A model generated the notes under the pieces. That model was not told where the DNA came from. It did not search any database and was given only the letters and a program-made list of their open reading frames with translations. A program made the position numbers and the translations under genes. DNA of 64,000 bases from Polyangium mundeleinium (lineage in GTDB: Bacteria; Myxococcota_A; Polyangia; Polyangiales; Polyangiaceae), in contig NZ_JAQNDO010000001.1 in the NCBI RefSeq assembly GCF_028369105.1, positions 7,162,501 to 7,226,500 on the forward strand, given 5' to 3'. Within the stretch, counting starts at the first letter, position 1. Every line of letters begins with the position of its first letter. Shown here piece after piece: positions 50,862 to 59,508 of the stretch.

Positions 50862-53180
50862 TCAGCGGGGGCGGCGCCGGGCCCTTCGGCCGAGGCCCAG
50901 GCCCAGGAGTGAAAACGCGAGCAGCAAGGCCGGGCTCGTGCTGACCGGGCCGATACGGCAGCCGCAGCCGGCCGGATCCGACGAGGCGCCGCCCGACGAA
51001 GCGCTCCCGCCGTTGCCGGAAGGTCCACACCCGTCGTTTCCGGGATCGAACATGCCGCCCTTGCAATCGTCGCATTCATCCATATCGGAATCGCCGCACG
51101 ACGCGGGGTCGTTCGGCGAAGGATCCGTTTCGTCGGGCACTCCGTCGGCGTCGGTGTCGAGGAGCACGCGGATCGCGACGTTCATCGTGCTCGAAAGGGT
51201 CGACACGCCGACCCTGTAGCGGATGTCCAGGTTGAGCACGTGTTCGCCGAACTGGGTGAACTTCAGGGTCGCATCGCGTGAGCCCGACGCCGCGGGATCA
51301 CTCGGCTGCGAGATCGTGCCGCTGACGGCGCCGAGCTCCCAGCTCCCGCCCTCGGCCGAGACGGTGCCCATCTTGGCGTCGACGACCTCGAGGCCGCTCG
51401 CGGCATTGAGCGCGCGGAGGACCGCGTCGAGCGCCGGCCCGCTCCCCTCGTTTTTGTAACCGACCACGTAGCCGCGCTCGATGGGCAGGCTCTTCGCCGC
51501 CACGACGAGCTCGCCGGTGAGCGAAAGGCCCATGCGTGGTTGCCCGCTGGCGCTCGTGCAATCCGCCTCGAAGAGGGCGTTCAAGAAGAGGCGCTGCCCC
51601 GCCTTCCCGGTATAGGAATGGCCGCCCAGGTAGCTCACCTTGCCGCCGCACGACTCTTCCGGGTTGAAGCTCTTCGGCGGCGCCTCGTCGCCCGTGAACT
51701 TGGGAGGCGGCGGCGGCGGATCGACGTCACACGTCCCGTCCATGTACCCGGACATCCAGACGTCCTCCTTGCCGGGCCCGTCCGTGGACGTGATGAACGT
51801 CACGTCGCGATCATTCTTGTACGTGGTTCCGAGGTACGTGCTCAGGTTATAGGCCGGCTCGCTTCCGCCCTCTGGCGAGAAGAAGCCATCGAATTGCATG
51901 TACGGCACGTCGGGGCGCAGCACCTTGAAGGGGCTCGGCGAGGGCGCGATGAGGAAGCCGGCGCCCCTCTCCTTGACGTCGTTCGGCAGGCAGCAGTCCT
52001 TGCCGGGGCCACAGCCGTCGACCACGCATTGGAAGTCGCCCTCGTCGGGGCCGGGGTTGCATGGGCAGGGGGGCGGGTTTCCGGTCGTCGTGAGGAAATG
52101 GCCCATGCGCCCGGGATCGTCGAAATAGGGCCACGCCGGGTTCGGCACCGCATTCTCGTACGCGTTGACCGCCTGGCACTCGGCGAAGAAATGGGTCGGG
52201 TACTGGAGGAACGAGCGGACCTCGGCGACGACCTCGTGGCCGTGGTAGGTGATGGGCTCGCCGGCGCATTCCTCCGGCGTCGCGGGGCAATTTCCGCCGC
52301 CGCATTCCACGAGCTCCCGGTCGGCCACGTTCCAGTGCATGCTCATGATCTGGCAGTAGGCCGGCAGGCCCTCGGGCGTGAAGAGGGCGCCATTCTTGTG
52401 GTTCTGGTTCGGCGCATCGCAGGTGCCCATGTTCCCCATGACGCTGGGCACGGTGAGCAAGTCCGGATTCGCTGTGCCGGGGCCGCAGGTGCCCGCGCCG
52501 CACTTGGCCGCCGGGAACTCCGCCCCATTCGATTGCTTGATCCCGGCGGCCCGCAGATACGCCGTCGCGATGTCCTCGTTGCCGTCGGCGAAGACGGCGA
52601 TGGTCGGCGCGGCGAGGAGCTCCTTCTTGGAGTCGGCGGTGAAGGGCGCGGTCGCCTCGTGGACCGTCACGACCTTGAACGTGGAGCGGTCCGCCCACGG
52701 GTTTTGCGCCCACAGGCTTTGATCGTTCCAGGCGTTGACGATCGCGAGCGCCTTGTCGCGGTGGGGCGCGTCGACGACGAACGGCCCGCCGCGGTAGCCG
52801 TGGTTCTTGATCATCGCGCCTTTCGCGGGGCTGCCCCATACCACCTGGGCGCCTGCGAAGAAGTCGGGGCTCGCCGTGGGGTACGGGCATTTCACCCCCG
52901 AGCCCTCCTCCGCGCAGTCCCACGCGCACAGGTCGCCGGCGGTGTTGCAAGCCGCGCCGTGCCAGACCTTGTCGGGCTCGATCACCCAATGAACGGGCAC
53001 GCCCTCGCGGAGGAGGTGAAAGAGCAGCCCGTAGGACTGGTACATCCCCTCGGCTTGGTAGGCCTGATCCATGGGGATGATCAGGCTCCCGGCGGGGAAG
53101 GTCCGGTCCTCCGCGCGAGCTTCGCGCGCGGAGACGGTGGTGAGCGCCAGCGCGGGGAAGAGTGCAATCCATCGGTACAT
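50862..53180 (-). CDS. Large exported protein with a MYXO-CTERM-like sorting tail
   Basis: A 772-residue protein. Signal peptide (ALFPALALTTVSAREARAED), then a ~550-residue exported region with many cysteines (GAACNTAGDLCAWDCAEEG, CGAGTCGPGTANPDLLTVPS, CNPGPDEGDFQCVVDGCGPG, KDCCLPNDVKERG). A TSP3-like calcium motif is near the end (DTDADGVPDETDPSPNDP). The tail has a Gly/Ser linker, a Cys pair (AGCGCRIG), a hydrophobic helix and an RR-rich terminus (LGLGRRARRRPR), matching the MYXO-CTERM sorting signal that anchors or releases surface proteins. ATG 53180 has AAAGGAG upstream. No catalytic domain is recognised. Confidence 0.82.
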   Translation of the reverse strand: MYRWIALFPALALTTVSAREARAEDRTFPAGSLIIPMDQAYQAEGMYQSYGLLFHLLREGVPVHWVIEPDKVWHGAACNTAGDLCAWDCAEEGSGVKCPYPTASPDFFAGAQVVWGSPAKGAMIKNHGYRGGPFVVDAPHRDKALAIVNAWNDQSLWAQNPWADRSTFKVVTVHEATAPFTADSKKELLAAPTIAVFADGNEDIATAYLRAAGIKQSNGAEFPAAKCGAGTCGPGTANPDLLTVPSVMGNMGTCDAPNQNHKNGALFTPEGLPAYCQIMSMHWNVADRELVECGGGNCPATPEECAGEPITYHGHEVVAEVRSFLQYPTHFFAECQAVNAYENAVPNPAWPYFDDPGRMGHFLTTTGNPPPCPCNPGPDEGDFQCVVDGCGPGKDCCLPNDVKERGAGFLIAPSPSPFKVLRPDVPYMQFDGFFSPEGGSEPAYNLSTYLGTTYKNDRDVTFITSTDGPGKEDVWMSGYMDGTCDVDPPPPPPKFTGDEAPPKSFNPEESCGGKVSYLGGHSYTGKAGQRLFLNALFEADCTSASGQPRMGLSLTGELVVAAKSLPIERGYVVGYKNEGSGPALDAVLRALNAASGLEVVDAKMGTVSAEGGSWELGAVSGTISQPSDPAASGSRDATLKFTQFGEHVLNLDIRYRVGVSTLSSTMNVAIRVLLDTDADGVPDETDPSPNDPASCGDSDMDECDDCKGGMFDPGNDGCGPSGNGGSASSGGASSDPAGCGCRIGPVSTSPALLLAFSLLGLGLGRRARRRPR

Positions 53181-53327
53181 GGAAGGCTCCTTTCGAGGGT
53201 GCGAGATCCCGGGACCCAAGGGTACTTTGCTGAGCTTCATGCGTGCCTCCTCCAGCATGGGCCTGTGCGTTCGAGGCCGCGCGGCGCCCCTCTGCTCACG
53301 AACGACCTCGTCCCGCGAAGGCAATTC

Positions 53328-53672
53328 TCACTTGTACCGGCACGTCTTGTGCCCGCTTTTGTCTTCGCAGATGAAGTCCGTGGGACAATCGCGGTCGTCC
53401 GCACATTCATTGAAGCAGCGTTTCCCGTCTCGGTCGATGCAAAAGAAACCGCTCGGGCAATCCTGATCGCTCGCGCACGTTGGGCTGCACCATCCCTCGG
53501 GAGAGCACTTTCCCCCTGTGCAGCATGCGTTTTGCGCTCCGCCACAATCATTATCGTTGTTGCACGTCGCACCGAACGGAACGCCGTTGAAGTCAGCGAT
53601 CGGGCGCTCGCCATCGTTGCCGCAACCGAAAACGAGGGTTGCGAGTATGACAAACCATGCTGTACGCGTCAT
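53328..53672 (-). CDS. Small Cys-rich lipoprotein with DxDC repeats
   Basis: A 114-residue lipoprotein. The lipobox is in ATLVFGCGNDG. Then come three or four repeats of the pattern C-x-x-D-x-DC-xxG-xx-C (ATCNNDNDCGGAQNACCTGG, CASDQDCPSGFFCIDRDG, CADDRDCPTDFICEDKSG), clearly disulfide-rich. The same pattern occurs in the degenerate gene at 41.1 kb. The family of small Dickkopf/EGF-like exported repeats is common in myxobacteria with unknown function. It sits alone, upstream on the same strand of the MYXO-CTERM gene. Confidence 0.8.
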   Translation of the reverse strand: MTRTAWFVILATLVFGCGNDGERPIADFNGVPFGATCNNDNDCGGAQNACCTGGKCSPEGWCSPTCASDQDCPSGFFCIDRDGKRCFNECADDRDCPTDFICEDKSGHKTCRYK

Positions 53673-53922
53673 CCTCAAGTGCTCCTGTTTCAGGTGTAAC
53701 GTCAAGCTATCAGAAGCCGCAGTCGGGATCGAGATGGTGCATTGATTTACCGGGGGACAATCGCCCCACATGCAGCGACACACAGCCTGGTAAGAAAAGC
53801 GACCGCGCGCGTGGGGGATATTCATGGGAAACCGTCGATACGCGATTGCCCGAGCGCATCGTGCGGACGCGGCTCGCTTGCTCTCTGCTGGACACGGCCT
53901 CGAGAGTCCGATACGGGGGCCC

Positions 53923-55218
53923 ATGCGAGCCATCCGTCCTCTCCGGATCGTGCCCTGGCGCAGCGGTCGCCGCCCTGTCGGGTCCGCGCTGCTCGGGGTG
54001 GCGCTCGCGCTGAGGACGGGCCTCGCCCTCGGTGAGGAGCCGAAGAGCGCCGGCCCCGCGGTCGACGACGCGGCAGCGCAGCCCGTGCTCGTGCTGCTCG
54101 TCGCGAAGGGCGTGCGCTCGCCGCTCGAGGAGCGCGCCGTGACGCTCGTCGCCGCGCACGTCCGCTCTGCGGGCGTGACGTTGAAGCAGGTCGAGCGCCC
54201 TGCGAGCTCCTCCGCTACGGGCGACCGCATCGCCGACGCGCGTGCGGTCGCGAACGACGAGGGCACGAAGGGGGTGCTCTGGGTGGAGATCGGGCCACAG
54301 GACGAGCTCGTCCTCCATCTCCTCGAGAAGGAAGGGGGGCGCGTGTTTCGCCGCGGCGTCCCCGCGCCCGCCGGCCAGACCTCCGCGGCGCTGGAGGCGC
54401 TCGCGAACATCGCCGGCTCGGCCGCGGCGGAGCTGGTCATCGAGGGGCACATCGTCACGATGACCTCCCTGGAGAGCGCCGACGCCGGGTCCTCTCCTGC
54501 GCCCGCCGCCGAGGCGGTCCCGGTTTCCGCGCCCCCTCCGGCTCCGCCGCCCCCTGAAACGAGGGCGCCTGCGCCCGTGCCTGCGCCTCGGGTGACGCCT
54601 CCTCCGGAGGCTCCCGCGCAGCCGAGCTTTCGGCGGCTGCTCCTCTCCGCGGGATATACGGGCGGCACCTTCGCGAGCGAGGCCTCCTGGCAGAGCGCCC
54701 TCGCGCTCTCTGCGTGGTGGGCGCCCGCGCCGAACGCGCGCGTCGGCCTCGGCTACGAGATGCTCTTCGAAGAGTACATCAAGGGATCGAGCTCCCCGCT
54801 CGACGTCGACCTGTCCCGTCATCCCATCGTCTTGAGCGGCGGATATCGCTTCCTCTTCGGCGGCCGCTGGGACGTCGATCTGGGCGCGCGTAGCACGGTC
54901 GACATCGTCGTCCGCGACCCGCACCCCGTTCCTCCTTCTGCGGCTCCTTCGCCCACGCCGTCGACGCCACCGCCGCTGCGGCATGCGGTCGACACGCTCG
55001 TGAGCGTCGCCCCCACGGTGGGCCTCGGCTTCCGGATCGTCGACCGGCTCCGCCTCGGCGCCTGGGCAGGCGTGGACGTGCCGCTGAACCGGCTCTCCAC
55101 GACGAACCAGCGCCGGATCGACCTCCAGATCGCCCCGGTGAGGTTCCTCGGCGGCCTCGAGTTCCAGGTGGAGCTGATCGAGCCCACGGTCCCGCGCCCT
55201 GTCCGGGCGGGGCGGTGA
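53923..55218 (+). CDS. Exported protein with predicted C-terminal beta-barrel
   Basis: A 431-residue protein from ATG 53923 (GGGGG upstream); an earlier in-frame ATG at 53824 gives no better signal. Signal peptide (GSALLGVALALRTGLALGEE), an alpha/beta domain at ~35-170 (AQPVLVLLVAKGVRSPLEER, GTKGVLWVEIGPQDELVLHL), a Pro/Ala-rich linker, then ~200 residues of alternating strands (FRRLLLSAGYTGGTFASEAS, ALALSAWWAPAPNARVGLGY, WDVDLGARSTVDIVVRDPHP) ending in an aromatic-containing strand. An outer-membrane barrel is the inferred form. It is directly upstream of the sigma and anti-sigma genes and likely in their transcript. Confidence 0.75.
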   Translation: MRAIRPLRIVPWRSGRRPVGSALLGVALALRTGLALGEEPKSAGPAVDDAAAQPVLVLLVAKGVRSPLEERAVTLVAAHVRSAGVTLKQVERPASSSATGDRIADARAVANDEGTKGVLWVEIGPQDELVLHLLEKEGGRVFRRGVPAPAGQTSAALEALANIAGSAAAELVIEGHIVTMTSLESADAGSSPAPAAEAVPVSAPPPAPPPPETRAPAPVPAPRVTPPPEAPAQPSFRRLLLSAGYTGGTFASEASWQSALALSAWWAPAPNARVGLGYEMLFEEYIKGSSSPLDVDLSRHPIVLSGGYRFLFGGRWDVDLGARSTVDIVVRDPHPVPPSAAPSPTPSTPPPLRHAVDTLVSVAPTVGLGFRIVDRLRLGAWAGVDVPLNRLSTTNQRRIDLQIAPVRFLGGLEFQVELIEPTVPRPVRAGR

Positions 55219-55290
55219 AGAAAAAAATGACCCGCTCCCGGGGGCGCGCGGAACCATGCGCCCGTGCGTGTGGGTGGAAAGTCGAGCCTC

Positions 55291-55911
55291 ATGAGCGCGA
55301 GCGTCCTCGGGCGGTCACGCCCCGGCCCTGACGAGGCCGCGGTCGTGGCCTCGCCCCTGGATCTCGATCGGGCTCGCCGTGCCGGCGCGGGCGAGCCCGC
55401 CGCCCAGGCGTGGCTCGCCATGGAGCTGCTCCCGAGCGTCCGGCGGATCGCGCGGGCTTTCCTGCAGAGCCCCGCCGACGCGGACGACGTCGCCCAGCTC
55501 GCGCTGCTCGCGATCCTGAGGAGCGCCGCGACCTACCGCGGCGAGGCCAGCCTCGCGACGTGGGGGCGGCGCATCGCCGTGAGGACCGCGCTCAAGTACG
55601 TCCGCGCGCGGCGGCAGCACGAGGCCTTGATCGCGGGGGACGAGTCGGCCGCCGACGACGTGCCCGCTTCATCGCCCGGCCGTCACGCCGAGGCCCTCCC
55701 TCGCCATGTGCGCGCGTACCTGGACGAGCTGCCCGAGGCGCAGCGCGAGGTGATCATCCTCCACGTCGCGCTGGAGCACACGGTGGACGAGGTCGCCGAG
55801 ATGACGGAGGCGAGCCGCGACACCGTGAAGAGCCGGCTGCGCCTCGGGATCGAGGCGCTGCGAAAGCAGGTCCGGCAGGATATCGCCGTCGGCCGCAGGA
55901 GGTCCGCATGA
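55291..55911 (+). CDS. ECF-type RNA polymerase sigma factor
   Basis: A 206-residue sigma-70 family protein. Region 2 is seen as QAWLAMELLPSVRRIARAFL, ADADDVAQLALLAILRSAAT and LATWGRRIAVRTALKYVRAR. Region 4 is YLDELPEAQREVIILHVALE, HTVDEVAEMTEASRDTVKSR. No region 3 is present, as in ECF factors. ATG 55291 (or GTG 55264) is the start. The anti-sigma gene overlaps the stop by four bases (ATGA), and the barrel-protein gene precedes it by ~70 bases. An ECF-type GGAAC occurs at 55249 but with no matching -10. Confidence 0.92.
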   Translation: MSASVLGRSRPGPDEAAVVASPLDLDRARRAGAGEPAAQAWLAMELLPSVRRIARAFLQSPADADDVAQLALLAILRSAATYRGEASLATWGRRIAVRTALKYVRARRQHEALIAGDESAADDVPASSPGRHAEALPRHVRAYLDELPEAQREVIILHVALEHTVDEVAEMTEASRDTVKSRLRLGIEALRKQVRQDIAVGRRRSA

Positions 55912-56909
55912 AGCCGATGAAGCATGCCTCGGACGAGGAGCGCTGGATCTCCCTCGTCGCGGCCCGGGGCCGTGGGCAGTCGCTCACGCCCGAGGAGGCC
56001 GAGTTCCTCCGTCATCAGGAAGAGGCCGAGCCGGAGCTCGCCGACGAAGCGGCGCTGTGGGCCGAGATCGGCCGACTCGGGTCGCCGCGCGGGGAAGGCG
56101 CCGAGCTCGACGACGGCGTGATGGCCTCACGGGTCCTCGCGAAGCTCCAGGAGGAGCGCGCCCCGTCGTCCGCAGAGCCCTTTCCGGAGCCGCGCCCGCG
56201 ACCCCTCACGCGACCCATGACGAGGCGCGGGGTCGCGGGGCTTGCCGCCACGCTCGCCTTCGCGGCGGCGCTGGGCGCCTTCGCGGCGACGTGGATGAAC
56301 ACGCACTTCGGGGGGCCGGAGCGCCCGATCGAGGGCATCGACGCCGGGCCACCTCCGCCTGCGCAAACGACCGCGCCGCCGAAGCCCGTCGAGGTCGTCG
56401 CGCCGATGCCTTCCTCGGTCGAGGCGCCCGCCGCGAGCGTCGCCGAAGCGCCCGCCGCGAGCGTCGTCGAGGCGCCCGTCCCGGCGGCCCCGCCTCGGGC
56501 GGCGGATCAGGACGGCAGGCGCGGCAAGGTGAGCGCGGGCTCGAGCGCTGACGAGCTCCTGGGCGAAGCGCAGGCCGCGCTCGCCGCGGGCCGGACCCGA
56601 GACGCGATCACGACCTACCAAACGCTGCTCGCGCGTTACCCGGAGAGTACCGAGGCGCGCGCCGCGCTGGTGTCCCTCGGACGCCTCTCGCTCGCGGGCG
56701 GCAACGCGGGCTCCGCGCTCGGCTTTTTCGATCGCTACCTGGCGAGCGGGGGCGGCGCGCTCGCGATCGAGGCCCGCTACGGCCGCATCCAGGCGCTCCA
56801 GCAGCTCGGGCGCGCCGGCGAGGCGCAGGCCGCGATCGACGACTTCCTCGCCCGCCACGGCGACAGCGTCTTCGCGACCCGGCTGCGCGAGCAGCGCAAA
56901 GGGCATTAG
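55908..56909 (+). CDS. Anti-sigma factor with membrane helix and periplasmic TPR-like domain
   Basis: A 333-residue protein. The N-terminal ~80 residues have the anti-sigma helical pattern (DEERWISLVAARGRGQSLTP, EEAEFLRHQEEAEPELADEA) without the zinc-binding HxxxCxxC. One membrane helix follows (GLAATLAFAAALGAFAATWM), then a Pro/Val-rich periplasmic linker and a ~130-residue TPR-like end (ADELLGEAQAALAAGRTRDA, ITTYQTLLARYPESTEARAA, AGSALGFFDRYLASGGGALA). It would hold the sigma factor at the membrane and release it when a periplasmic partner binds the TPR part. The start overlaps the sigma stop. Confidence 0.85.
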   Translation: MKPMKHASDEERWISLVAARGRGQSLTPEEAEFLRHQEEAEPELADEAALWAEIGRLGSPRGEGAELDDGVMASRVLAKLQEERAPSSAEPFPEPRPRPLTRPMTRRGVAGLAATLAFAAALGAFAATWMNTHFGGPERPIEGIDAGPPPPAQTTAPPKPVEVVAPMPSSVEAPAASVAEAPAASVVEAPVPAAPPRAADQDGRRGKVSAGSSADELLGEAQAALAAGRTRDAITTYQTLLARYPESTEARAALVSLGRLSLAGGNAGSALGFFDRYLASGGGALAIEARYGRIQALQQLGRAGEAQAAIDDFLARHGDSVFATRLREQRKGH

Positions 56910-57049
56910 AGCGCCCGACGAGATTCGATCACCTTCGGTTCTTTTTTTGACCCGCTCTCGCGCTCCCCGGGCACGAGGGCGGCACAGAGCGGCGGGGGCA
57001 TGTCCGAATACGCCTGTAGCGCGTCACGTTCCAAAGGACCTGAGGAAAC

Positions 57050-59041
57050 ATGGCCATGTTCAACAAATTCACGATGCCGGGGATCTTCGCATTGGCGCTG
57101 GGTTCGTCGCTCGCCGCGTGTGGCGCCGAGGAGCCGGGCCTGGAGGACACCGAGAACGTCGGACAGGATGCCCAAGAGCTCCAGTCCTTCATCGCGCCGT
57201 TCCGGGACGGGTCGACGATGCGCGGCAGCCCCACGGACTGGGATCACAACCACGGCAAGGCCTCGTGCGCCCCCGGCGAGGTGGTGAGCGGCATCAGCGT
57301 ATACTCCGGGGATCACCAGGGCCGGAACGCGCTCTGCAAGCAGGGCGATGCCGCGAAATTCACGGGGACCGTGGCGGCGACGCTGCTGCTCGACAACGCC
57401 GCGGACCAGCGCCGGGCGTCGCGCCTCGGCGACTGGGCGCCCGGGTTCTACAAGCTCGAGTGCGGTTCCGGCGAGTACGTGAGCGGCGTCAGCGAGAACG
57501 CCACGCAGTTCCAGGGCGACAACAAGTTCCACGGGGTCCAGTGCGCGCAGGGGGCGGGGTTCACCGAGGACACGACCTGCACCGTGCGGATCTTCGATCT
57601 TGGCGACGATCGCGGAGACTCGACGATCGTGGATTGGGACCAATACGCGTACAAGGGCGAGTGCGCAATCAACGAGCACGTGGCCGGCGTCAGCGTGTCG
57701 CCAGCGACGGGCGCCCCGCATTCGCTCCTGTGCTGTCAGAGCTCCGGGCCCGCGCCCACGATGTTGCCCGGCCAGACGTTCTGGGGGACGGGCGCGTTCA
57801 CGGAGTTCGTCGCGCAGACGGCGACGGAGTGTTACACCCCCTGCCTCGAAGACGCGTCGTGCACGGGCGGCACCTTCAACCCGCACAAGCAGCAATGCTG
57901 GCTCCGCACGGGGAGCGCGGCCATCGGCGGCGGGATCCCGTCGGACTATGCGTTCACGGTGTCGTCGAGCCTGGGCGACGCGTACGCCCAGTCGCTGATG
58001 CACGCGGGCCGGACCTTCTGGGGGACGGGGCCGCTCCACGAGTTCACCACGACGAGCGCGGCGGCATGTTATCAGGCCTGTATCCATAACGGGTCCTGCA
58101 CGGGCGGCACCTTCAACCCGCACAAGCAGCAATGCTGGCTCCGCACGGGGAACGCGGACGTCGGCGCCGGGCTTGTGTCGGACAGCGCATTCGTGATCAG
58201 CGCCGGCAGGCGCGACGAGGCGTTGCAAGCGTTGGTGACCAAGTTCGCGCCGCGGCTGCGTTTTGATGGATCAGCCCCCAACTACCCCATGTCCGCGCAG
58301 GTGTTCTACGACGCGGCCGTCGCCAAGCCGCAGACGGGTCGGGTCGACAACACCGACATCGCCTCCCTGTCCGCGGGTACCATCCCGACGTATACCCAGG
58401 CCACCGTCTGCGGCGCGCAGGTGCGGATCCAATACTGGTTCTTCTACGGCCACCAGCCGAGCTGCGACGGGGTTTCCGGCGCCCACAGCGGCGACTGGGA
58501 GAGGATCATGGTGACCTTGCGCGAGGATCGGAGCCAAATCGCGGCCGTCACCTACTGGACGCACGGCTACTACTACACGCGGCTCGTGGAGCGCGGCCAT
58601 GTCCCCATCGAAGACAGCACCCACCCCGTCGTCTTCGCGGGAAAGAACTCGCACGCGAGTTTCTACAACCAGGGTGGGGTTGGTGAGGTCTGCTGGCCTG
58701 CCTGGGGCGAATGGCGCAACAACTCCAACGGCGCTCACATCGACACGTGGAACAACCTCGTCAGCCTCGCCGCGAACGCCGAGCCCTGGATGAGCCATGA
58801 CCGGAAGGGCGACTTCGAGTACTGGGGTGACGACGGCGTGAGCACCCACCCGACCCAGGCCTGGCCGAGCTGCAACATGCCCGCGGCCTCGTGGAAGACC
58901 GGTCTGGAGACCTGGGAGCACACCGATTGCGAGTACGGGGACACGGAGGCGTTGGAGACCTGCTGGACCAGCGGTTGGGACTCGTACACCAAAGCCTGGA
59001 CCATCGGCGTCACCGACCGAGGCCTCATCAAGCCGAACTGA
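57050..59041 (+). CDS. Exported protein with PAN domains and a Vps62-like domain
   Basis: A 663-residue lipoprotein (lipobox ALGSSLAACGAEE). After a beta-rich region at ~45-230 with recurrent SGVS/SGIS blocks (GEVVSGISVYSGDHQGRNAL, GEYVSGVSENATQFQG), two near-identical PAN/Apple-type units follow (CYTPCLEDASCTGGTFNP, CYQACIHNGSCTGGTFNP, each with HKQQCWLRTG). The C-terminal ~260 residues resemble the Vps62/DUF946 family (RIQYWFFYGHQPSCDG, HSGDWERIMVTLRE, VVFAGKNSHASFYNQG). PAN units bind carbohydrate or protein. The function of Vps62-like domains in bacteria is unclear; some are found in secreted effectors. ATG 57050 has a GAGGAA site. Repeat copy D follows the stop. Confidence 0.82.
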   Translation: MAMFNKFTMPGIFALALGSSLAACGAEEPGLEDTENVGQDAQELQSFIAPFRDGSTMRGSPTDWDHNHGKASCAPGEVVSGISVYSGDHQGRNALCKQGDAAKFTGTVAATLLLDNAADQRRASRLGDWAPGFYKLECGSGEYVSGVSENATQFQGDNKFHGVQCAQGAGFTEDTTCTVRIFDLGDDRGDSTIVDWDQYAYKGECAINEHVAGVSVSPATGAPHSLLCCQSSGPAPTMLPGQTFWGTGAFTEFVAQTATECYTPCLEDASCTGGTFNPHKQQCWLRTGSAAIGGGIPSDYAFTVSSSLGDAYAQSLMHAGRTFWGTGPLHEFTTTSAAACYQACIHNGSCTGGTFNPHKQQCWLRTGNADVGAGLVSDSAFVISAGRRDEALQALVTKFAPRLRFDGSAPNYPMSAQVFYDAAVAKPQTGRVDNTDIASLSAGTIPTYTQATVCGAQVRIQYWFFYGHQPSCDGVSGAHSGDWERIMVTLREDRSQIAAVTYWTHGYYYTRLVERGHVPIEDSTHPVVFAGKNSHASFYNQGGVGEVCWPAWGEWRNNSNGAHIDTWNNLVSLAANAEPWMSHDRKGDFEYWGDDGVSTHPTQAWPSCNMPAASWKTGLETWEHTDCEYGDTEALETCWTSGWDSYTKAWTIGVTDRGLIKPN

Positions 59042-59127
59042 GCGCCGCGCCCACGGTTCGTAGGGGCGAAATCGCCCCTCGACCCGAACCAGGCACGGCC
59101 CTCGGCATAGACCTCCTCGGGCAACCG

Positions 59128-59440
59128 TCGCGCCGGGGCGCTGCCCCGGACCCCGCGGGGGCTGTTCGCCCAAAGGCCCGAACCAGGCACGGCCTGGACC
59201 GAAGGTGGAAGAACTGCGCGGTGCGCAGTTCTTCCAACGGCCGGTAACAAGACCAGCGACAGCGTTGCCTGTTGAAATGGCAGCGCGTCTGTCTTGGTTG
59301 GCAGGGGTCGTTCCTCGGCCTGTTCGATGAACTGCGCATCGCGCAGTTCATCGACCCCGGGTCCAGCGCTTGCGCTGGTCCAGGTCCAGGGGCGGATAGC
59401 CCCGGTGGGGCCTGGGGCAAAGCCCCAGCGCAACGGCCCC
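59128..59440. repeat. Dispersed composite palindromic repeat, copy D
   Basis: A full copy with both halves: left 13-base hairpin at 59207-59235 (GGAAGAACTGCGC, loop GGT), the CCAGGC-ACG-GCCTGG palindrome, a spacer with GTCTTGGTTGGCAGG, and a right 14-base hairpin at 59324-59354 (TCGATGAACTGCGC, loop ATC). Then come CCAGCGC-TT-GCGCTGG and the GGGGC/GCCCC end stem. A truncated piece of the same left half (CGCCCCTCGACCCGAACCAG onwards) precedes it at about 59068-59103. It lies between the stop of the PAN-Vps62 gene and the next lipoprotein gene. Confidence 0.88.
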
Positions 59441-59508
59441 CCGTTGGTTCTCCCGCCCGAGCCACTTCACAGCGCGCGTCGCGGTTGACCTGCCTCTCGT
59501 CGCTGGGT

